Shown here one piece after another: positions 58,470 through 64,000 of a stretch of DNA of 64,000 nucleotides (positions are counted from its first letter, which is position 1; the number at the start of each line of letters is the position of its first letter). Both the position numbers and the translations under genes were made by a program. The DNA lies in assembly GCA_946894095.1 (NCBI GenBank), contig OX335660.1, positions 13,645,001 to 13,709,000 of the forward strand. The letters run 5' to 3'. The notes under the pieces were generated by a model. It did not search any database and had not been told where the DNA came from. It worked only from the letters and a program-made list of their open reading frames with translations. This DNA is from Incurvaria masculella. Taxonomy: Eukaryota > Arthropoda > Insecta > Lepidoptera > Incurvariidae.

Positions 58470-59200
58470 TATTTTTTAGTGAATCTGAAGTACATTTACT
58501 ATTTTTGTACACGTCCTTTCAATAATAAAAGAATCAACGAAATCGGTTGGCGTTATATTGAATGATTCGTCCATTTGTCGCGCACATAATTAATGCAATA
58601 GGTATGTGCGCGTTATGATACGACTTATATGATTTTCTCATGGATATCATTGTCAGAACTAATCTAAATTGAAATGGAATCACACGGGAAGTACCAGCTT
58701 TCAAATAAACAAAAAAATCATCAAAATCGGCTTACCCAGTCGAAAGTTCTGAGGAAACAACAACTGAGACTTCGGATACAGTAACGTAGATATTTACCTC
58801 GAAATCTCACAGGATACATTGCGATGAAAAGTGAAGACGGTCAAATTCCAGCGTGCATAGTTGCACCGTACACTCTGGTTGGTGATCAAAATGCAACTGA
58901 ATGGCGGTGAAACGTAACAGTTCGTAACTATGAATCTATAAAAACTATGAGACCTTTGAAAAGTTTTTACTATGCTGCAGTTGCAGAAACTACGACGTGC
59001 TAGGAACTTCTCTTTACTACACGTTGCTTCTTTGAAGTGCCCTGAAAACACGCACATTTCGACAGTTTACCCATTTCTTGTTAAATGCAATGGCAGTACC
59101 GGCTTTGTCGTTGGAAATTTGATACGGCGCGGCCGTGACGTGCGTCTCGTCGACGACCCCGACTTATCCCAGAATTTAGATTCCGAGAATTCTGTGTTTT
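58470..59200. other. Intergenic DNA, no feature recognised
   Basis: Mostly AT-rich. A short GC block at 59125-59165 (GGCGCGGCCGTGACGTGCG) has no accompanying frame of note. Confidence 0.35.
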
Positions 59201-59204
59201 TTTG

Positions 59205-59475
59205 GTATGTGACTGGACATGGATGGCAAATACCACACGCACCGTCATGCCCAACATACCACCAAGCCAAGACCTTCCCCGTATGCGCACGGCTGCTTGA
59301 ACTGGATAGATAACCACAAAATTGTTCATTGCCGCTTCGTTTTTCAACCAATGAGATGATACCAGTCCGGGCGGGCTTAATCACCTAGGGTTTGCAGTTT
59401 TACATGGATTCCGAACCGTGGAACAGCTCGCATTCGTAAAGAAATGCACTTATCCATCTCGGAAAGAGAAAGCTT
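59205..59475 (-). mobile_element. SINE body copy
   Basis: GTGACTGGACATGGATGG, CGTATGCGCACGGCTGC, GAACTGGATAGATAACCAC, TTTTACATGGATTCCGAACC, AAGAAATGCACTTATCC. The middle CTAGTAGG block is deleted. Confidence 0.7.
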
Positions 59476-59559
59476 ATTAGAACCATCAGTTTCTGCAAAT
59501 CCTTTATTAATGGAATACACTCCCTAAAAGTACAACCTGGTGGATAACCACCGTAAGTT

Positions 59560-60060
59560 AACTCGCCGAGTGAATAGCAGGTGAACAGGCGAGACAGTAA
59601 TGAAATCTGACGTACTCGACGCCTCGCGGAACCAGGCTCAGCGAGGCGCCATACCAGTGGATTTGACAACCATCAGTGAGCTATCGAGCTTGTTAAAATT
59701 ACGCTTGAAGACTCTCAGGTTATAGGTATGAGGGAAGCCGCCGGCAGACGGTTCCATATTCTGGCGGTGCGGCAGAGAAATGAGTTGGAGAAACAGGTCG
59801 TTCTCAAAAGCCTAATGTCAGCAACAAGGGGGTGCTCTGATTCTCTCCGGCGGGTGCTCCGGATATAGGTAGGATGGGGAGTAATAAGGGATGCAAGTTC
59901 CACAGTGCGTCTGTGGGTCAGAATCTCCAGGCCAACGGTGAGTTGCGGGTCCCCAACAGGATGGACCGCACGGCGCTGAATTGAGTGCAACGACGCCAAC
60001 ATGTACTGAGGACTACCCTACATGTGGCTACAGTATTCGGCATGGTTTTTGCCGCCCCCG
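59560..60060 (-). mobile_element. LINE 3' fragment
   Basis: The minus strand reads ASLHSIQRRAVHPVGDPQL, then [24 protein letters not shown] and NLRVFKRNFNKL, the C-terminus of a CR1/jockey-type RT protein. Same family as 9880-10370. Confidence 0.65.
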
Positions 60061-60149
60061 TGTAAGTGCCCATGGGCACCGTCGAGCACCTCTTATTATG
60101 TGACGCCATAAGCAGCGCCTGACATAAAAAAAACCATTTTAATCTCGTA

Positions 60150-60230
60150 TTGAAAGAGGTGCTTATAGTCTGCATCGAACCTATTGGTCTTCAATACAAG
60201 ATGCATTACCACTAAGCTAACGACCGCTGC
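60150..60230 (-). mobile_element. tRNA-derived sequence (SINE head or tRNA relic)
   Basis: The minus strand reads GGTCGTTAGCTTAGTGGTAA (A box TAGCTTAGTGG) and, 35 bp on, AGGTTCGATGCAGAC (B box). Arms do not fold into a credible functional tRNA by eye. Confidence 0.45.
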
Positions 60231-60375
60231 ATTGATATCCGACTAAAGCGCGCTTTGTTAGACGTTCACGCGCGAACGACTTCAGGCAACCTCGCCGTTG
60301 ACATTGCACTGAAGTTTTTCACCAAAAAATGGCGCCTGCTTCCGCCGGCCTCACCTTGTGCTTACGAATAAATAG

Positions 60376-60382
60376 TGCACCC
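60376..60382 (+). promoter_or_regulatory. Possible metal-response element of metallothionein 2
   Basis: TGCACCC fits the MTF-1 core TGCRCNC, 71 bp before the ATG. An AT-rich AATAAATA lies just upstream and may serve as the TATA box. A single 7-bp match is weak evidence. Confidence 0.35.
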
Positions 60383-60452
60383 ACTCTAGACGATTTACAG
60401 TTCTGAATCGTTTCTCGAACCCTCACAGTAAGACCAAACTATTACAAGCACC

Positions 60453-62407
60453 ATGCCGGCTCCCTGCGAACCTTGCAAAGGTATTTATAGAGCTATTAGA
60501 ATACTTTATCTTCAGCGTAACAAAAAATTCAGAGAATTATATGTACGGAACGCGTCACTGTAAACGCCACAGTAAAATTCAAGGAAAACTTATGTCAAAG
60601 TCCGATTTGTGGCAGTTACGTCGATGCCGTTGCACTTGCGATCATGAAGGACCACATCAGATGTCCTGGCAATACGGGCGGCTTCTAGGCATAAAAATAA
60701 ACAAATTTTGTTGTTCAAGTTTTGCGCCTAGAATACAAGTTTTGAAGTACCGCTCGCATTGGCAGGACATCGTCTTCAATATTGTAGAATAAGTAATAGT
60801 GGCGTAAGTAATTGACGTTACAGTTAAATTTAAAGTTACAGAGCAACTGTAACTTATTCTGTTCTTTTCTCTTTACTGAAATAGTGAAGATGATGTCCTG
60901 ACAATGCGGGCGTTACTTCAAATTACGAATTCTAGGTGCAAGACTTTCTTACCCCTGCAACCGTCAAATTGCAATGACTCTTAATTTCGCGTTCGACCAC
61001 GATTTGGACGCGAAAATGGCCCTATTTCAAAGACCGAAAGAAGATGTTAATCACATGCAGGAAAAATAGCTTTATTTTATTTGACTGGACTCTATTTATT
61101 ATACTGTGCCCAATTCACTTTCAATTCAATGTAAGTGATATGGCAGGACCATCCTTATATTGCCCAGCTATATTGAACTTAATGGAAAACACTAACAATG
61201 TTCACTGGCGCTTACACCATCCTTCATTCAATGCGATGGTACAAACCCGGGTGGGATTAACCCTACCAAAATATAAAACAATAATTTCCCTTTTCCTCAG
61301 ACTCCGCTTGCAAAGATGGTCCCTGCGCGACCGACGCACCTTGCGACGACGAATGTCACACCGGCGACGCCAAAACCGGTGAGTAGTGACGGTCACTCGC
61401 CGCCTCACCCTGTCTCCTGTCACACGCTTCACCCACTGTCACCGCACGTATGGCGATATCGCAGGAAACTGGTAATATCAGTAAACTTACAAGTGTGCTC
61501 GTAACCCTGCTCGGCAGTGCGATTACGAAGCGCAAAATGAGGTATAGAATCTGCACCTACCCCCAATCTGACGGTAAACTGACAGATTTGTATGCGTGAA
61601 CTGTCAGTTTGGGGTAGGTGCCGCACCTACACCTCATTACGCTTTTCGTAATCGCGCTTCGGGTTAGCGCTGCGGTCTCTTGTGTCGCAGACAGCGAGTC
61701 GATTCCCAGGGAATGCACCTTTTTCGGGTCCTGTACTCAAAGGGTGCCAACCTAACCCTATTGCTAAGCCTTCGCTGTCCGTCCGTCTGCCCGTCTGTCA
61801 CAGGGCTGTATCCCATGAACCGTAATAGGTAGGAAGCTGATTTTTTTTCAGAGTGTGTATTTATTTTGCCGTTATAAAATCAAATAGGTAAAATTTAAAA
61901 AACAAAAAAAAATTGCCCCCTTTATTTCTTTTGTTTTTTTACAATAGAATACAAGAAACGTGAATTATTTGGGTCAAAACTTGTGTAATGGTACGGAACC
62001 CTTTGTATGCGAGTCAGACTCGCGTGACTGGACATGGATGGCTAAAACTACACCCACTTTCATGATATTCACCCAACAAACCGCATTCTCGAAGGAATTA
62101 GGTGTCATGCTAGGACTTCCCTTTATGAGCACGGCTACATTGAGCTGGGTGGAAAACAGACCATTTTTAATTGCTGTTTGACCATCTTTTCGTCCAATGC
62201 GATGACCAACCCAGGCGGGCTTTACCATACCACCTAGTAAGGGAAGGGAACCTAACGTTTTACATGGACCACGCACTACACAATCCTTAGACGTTTCCTA
62301 CGATCTAATGGAGGAAATACAGTGGGACAATTGCAGTAACCTAAATCTATATAGCACTCTACTCTACTCTATAACGATTTCTTCTGATTTCAGGGGGCTG
62401 CTGCTAA
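60453..62407 (+). CDS. Metallothionein 2, anionic, 39 aa, three exons
   Basis: Exon 1 is 60453-60480 (MPAPCEPCK plus one base, donor GTATTT). Exon 2 is 61301-61378 (after TTTTCCTCAG, donor GTGAGT). Exon 3 is 62394-62407 (after CTTCTGATTTCAG), giving GGCC-stop. Total 120 nt, 39 residues, 8 Cys at 5, 8, 13, 18, 24, 28, 38 and 39. Eight Asp/Glu against three Lys make it acidic, unlike MT1. The first intron has the same phase and the same G/AC junction one codon later than in MT1, which supports common ancestry. Without the second splice the frame ends KTGE-stop, losing the Cys-Cys pair. Poly(A) signals lie at 62612-62617 and 62623-62628. The role is inferred to be metal chelation. It could instead be a low-Cys metallothionein-like peptide with another role; the model needs transcript support. 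Confidence 0.78.
60660..60945. repeat. Three copies of a 40-50 bp repeat, one inverted, in MT2 intron 1
   Basis: GATGTCCTGNCAATNCGNGCGG and TTCTAGGCGCAAAAC-type sequence occurs at 60660-60700 (+), 60721-60772 (-) and 60890-60945 (+). Confidence 0.7.
61135..61270 (-). mobile_element. SINE fragment in MT2 intron 1
   Basis: ATGGCAGGACCATCCTTATA, GAACTTAATGGAAAACACT, AATGCGATGGTACAAACCCGG, ATTAACCCTACC. It stops about 30 bp before exon 2. Confidence 0.7.
61519..61660. repeat. Hairpin-forming inverted repeat in MT2 intron 2
   Basis: GCGATTACGAAGCGCAAAAT and GCACCTACCCCCAATCTGAC pair with CTGTCAGTTTGGGGTAGGTG, then CCTCATTACGCTTTTCGTAATCGC, with a loop near 61585. Looks like a small foldback MITE. 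Confidence 0.75.
61735..62022 (-). mobile_element. GGGTTCCG repeat family, copy 6
   Basis: CTCAAAGGGTGCCAACC, GTCCGTCCGTCTGCCCGTC, CAGGGCTGTATCCCATGAACCG, ending TGGTACGGAACCCTTTG and GAGTCAGACTCGCG. MT2 intron 2. Confidence 0.78.
62023..62290 (-). mobile_element. SINE body in MT2 intron 2
   Basis: GTGACTGGACATGGATGGC, CGAAGGAATTAGGTGTCATG, GAGCTGGGTGGAAAACAG, CTACCACCTAGTAAGG-like, TTTTACATGGACC. Head missing. It joins directly to the preceding repeat. Confidence 0.72.
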
Positions 62408-62731
62408 TCCAAGGAGGATGTGGTCGTCGGAAGATGATTAGTAAATTTATCTTCTTTGAATTTATGTATTATATATATTTTTTGAATTATGTATATGCGT
62501 ACCGTTAATTACTGTAGAAGCGCTGGACTCCTCCTAGTCAAATGATTTTGAGAGTGTATATCACTTGTTCAGAGGAAACCACTAAGTTACGCGAACTATA
62601 GATTATATATTAATAAACGTGAAATAAAACCTTTATGCTTTTCGTTAACCTTTCCTAACCAGGACCACCATTTCGTGAACTGTTGTGGTGTTTTCTATAG
62701 TTGGAAATCACTGGGAAGGAACCCAAGGGGT

Positions 62732-62924
62732 ATATTCACGGACTTTTCGCAAACTTCCGAACGCTACGCAATCGCACAAGCGTGAATGACGTGCGTGCGT
62801 GAATGATCGTGCGTTTTCCGCTATCAAATGATATTCTGCAAACATTTTTCTGAATTTCCGCTAACTTCCGCCATCGTTTGCGTTTCTGTCCGTTTTTACT
62901 CACGCAAAGAGTCCGTGAATGTGT
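62732..62924. mobile_element. Short TIR element (MITE)
   Basis: TATTCACGGACTTTTCGC at 62732-62750 is matched in inverse by GCAAAGAGTCCGTGAAT at 62904-62920. The interior has AACTTCCG and TGCGTG repeats. No ORF. Confidence 0.55.
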
Positions 62925-63070
62925 TTCTCCAGAGCGCACCGCTGCGCCATCGGTGTTGGAGGCGAGGTACTCGAGCAAGATGGCCGCCAGGGCAGTGAAC
63001 CCGCCGGAGGCCGCTTTTTGTTCGATGTCTTCATGGCCACGTCGAACGGCCTCGAAAGGATGGAGAGGAC
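62925..63070 (-). other. GC-rich, coding-like block, unidentified
   Basis: A minus frame over 63065-62925 reads SPLHPFEAVRRGHEDIEQK, then AASGGFTALAAILLEYLASN, TDGAAVRSGE without stops, in a GC-rich patch unlike its surroundings. No start, no convincing acceptor, and the apparent donor (GTGAGT at 62902) lies inside the adjacent MITE. Possibly a fragment of an unknown gene or transposon; it was not matched to a family. Confidence 0.25.
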
Positions 63071-63119
63071 TCTATATTTTGCCCCATACGAATTTGTTTT
63101 CTAAGGGGTCGAGTGCACG

Positions 63120-63185
63120 AATGTACGATAGTCGAAGCGTCAATGAAAATTGTCCGTGTTTTCCATCCAGCTCAATGTATCATGG
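63120..63185 (+). mobile_element. SINE body fragment
   Basis: ATAGTCGAAGCGTCAATGAA, AATTGTCCGTGTTTTCCATC, CAGCTCAATGTAT: central body landmarks only. Confidence 0.6.
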
Positions 63186-63469
63186 CAGTAGGTGTACAGT
63201 TACAAAAAAGCGTTAGAAGGATATTATAAACAGTAAACAAATAAATAAACAGTAAAAGTGTTGAAGATTGGGTCTGTTACCAATTCGTGAATAATTCGCA
63301 CCATTTGGAGCAGCTGTGTGGTTTTCGGCTCGTAAAATGAATGCAAATGAATTCACTGCCTTCCTTCCCGTGAGATTCGTCGTTCGTGGTTCGTTTTCCA
63401 CGTAAAACTGTAGGCTCCTTACTTACTGGGTTATTATATCATCGCATCGAATTAACTCAGTTCGAGACA

Positions 63470-63568
63470 GATATTCATTGCCTGTTATTAATACCAAATA
63501 TGAAGTAAATTGGAACAGTGGTTTCCAAATGATAGTAAACTACATTTATGGTAACACAGCTTACAGGA
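63470..63568. mobile_element. Partial copy of the family 2 MITE
   Basis: AATACCAAATATGAAGTA, GGAACAGTGGTTTCCAAATG and GTAAACTACATTTATGG match the right half of 1292-1663. Confidence 0.6.
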
Positions 63569-63834
63569 CAGAGGAAAGCGATTAACAGTTTCCATATTAT
63601 TTGTGCTTAGTTTGAACTCTTTTTTATTCCACATCATAAAAAGTGCAACTCGTTACCAAGGTCTCGAAATTACGTCGTGCGACGCAACTTGAGCGCATAA
63701 CTTCCTAATTGTATAGGCACTTATTAGTGAAAGATATGTACTTAATTACATTTTGTCGCTTTATTCAAGTGTGTTCGGAAGACTCCGTAATCATTTTGAA
63801 ATTCCGCCAAGGGTTGGTACTGCCGCCACATAGA

Positions 63835-63985
63835 GTGAAAGACAGTCGCAGCAGTAATGATTTATCGTGCGTGTTTTCCACCCAGTTCAATGTAGCCGTG
63901 AATGTCCTGTGCAAATATTTTCCATATGGCTGTTGGGTAAATATCATGACAGTGGGTGTGGTGTTAGCTATCGAGGGGATTACCA
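63835..63985 (+). mobile_element. SINE tail-side fragment at the window edge
   Basis: GTGCGTGTTTTCCACCCAG, TTCAATGTAGCCGTGAATGTC, GGCTGTTGGGTAAATATCATG, ACAGTGGGTGTGGTG, ending TAGTAAATAAATAAA. Confidence 0.65.
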
Positions 63986-64000
63986 TAGTAAATAAATAAA

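Noticed and set aside
1..64000. CRISPR arrays, bacterial operons, viral genes or toxin systems
   Set aside because: None seen. The tandem arrays lack spacers, and all long frames belong to insect genes or transposons.

Overview
This is a piece of a eukaryotic, almost certainly lepidopteran (moth or butterfly) genome. The base composition is AT-rich, the genes are split into many small exons with GT-AG introns, and the introns and intergenic DNA are crowded with insect transposon debris. That debris includes an intact mariner, a Helitron with the common lepidopteran TC...CTAG ends, jockey/CR1-like, I/R1-like and RTE-like LINE remnants, TTAA-flanked MITEs and a very abundant SINE. Nothing prokaryotic or viral was recognised. 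The species cannot be named from the sequence alone.

Layout. (1) 654-10616, + strand: the last eleven coding exons of a LARGE-type bifunctional glycosyltransferase (GT8 plus GT49-like domains); its N-terminus lies to the left of the window. (2) 10617-17662: intergenic DNA between two convergent genes, made of MITEs, SINEs and a perfect 69-bp hairpin. (3) 17663-46086, - strand: a complete mesh-type membrane protein (signal peptide, NIDO, IPT/TIG-like, AMOP, VWD, sushi, transmembrane segment), encoded by 20 shared exons followed by two alternative 3' ends. My splice model is divisible by three for both isoforms (1511 and 1320 aa). Its 8.4-kb first intron carries the intact mariner. (4) 46087-55200: a repeat-rich block with two LINE copies and a large inverted pair of MITEs. 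(5) 55329-62407, + strand: two small metallothionein-type genes, one a classical cysteine/lysine-rich 47-aa protein in two exons, the other an anionic 39-aa protein in three exons. Both are split at the same place by a phase-1 intron.

Function. The three gene systems are not an operon and need not act together. LARGE is a Golgi enzyme that extends xylose-glucuronate glycan on dystroglycan in animals. Mesh is a smooth septate junction protein of insect midgut and Malpighian tubule. The metallothioneins bind Zn/Cu/Cd in the cytosol.

Points most worth a second look: the mutually exclusive mesh tails, only one of which ends in a PDZ ligand; the acidic three-exon metallothionein whose last two cysteines come from a 14-nt coding exon; the SINE family whose copies share one body but carry either a tRNA-like or a 5S-rRNA-like promoter head; and several long inverted repeats. 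All gene models rest on reading frame, splice signals and family motifs seen by eye; no search was run.
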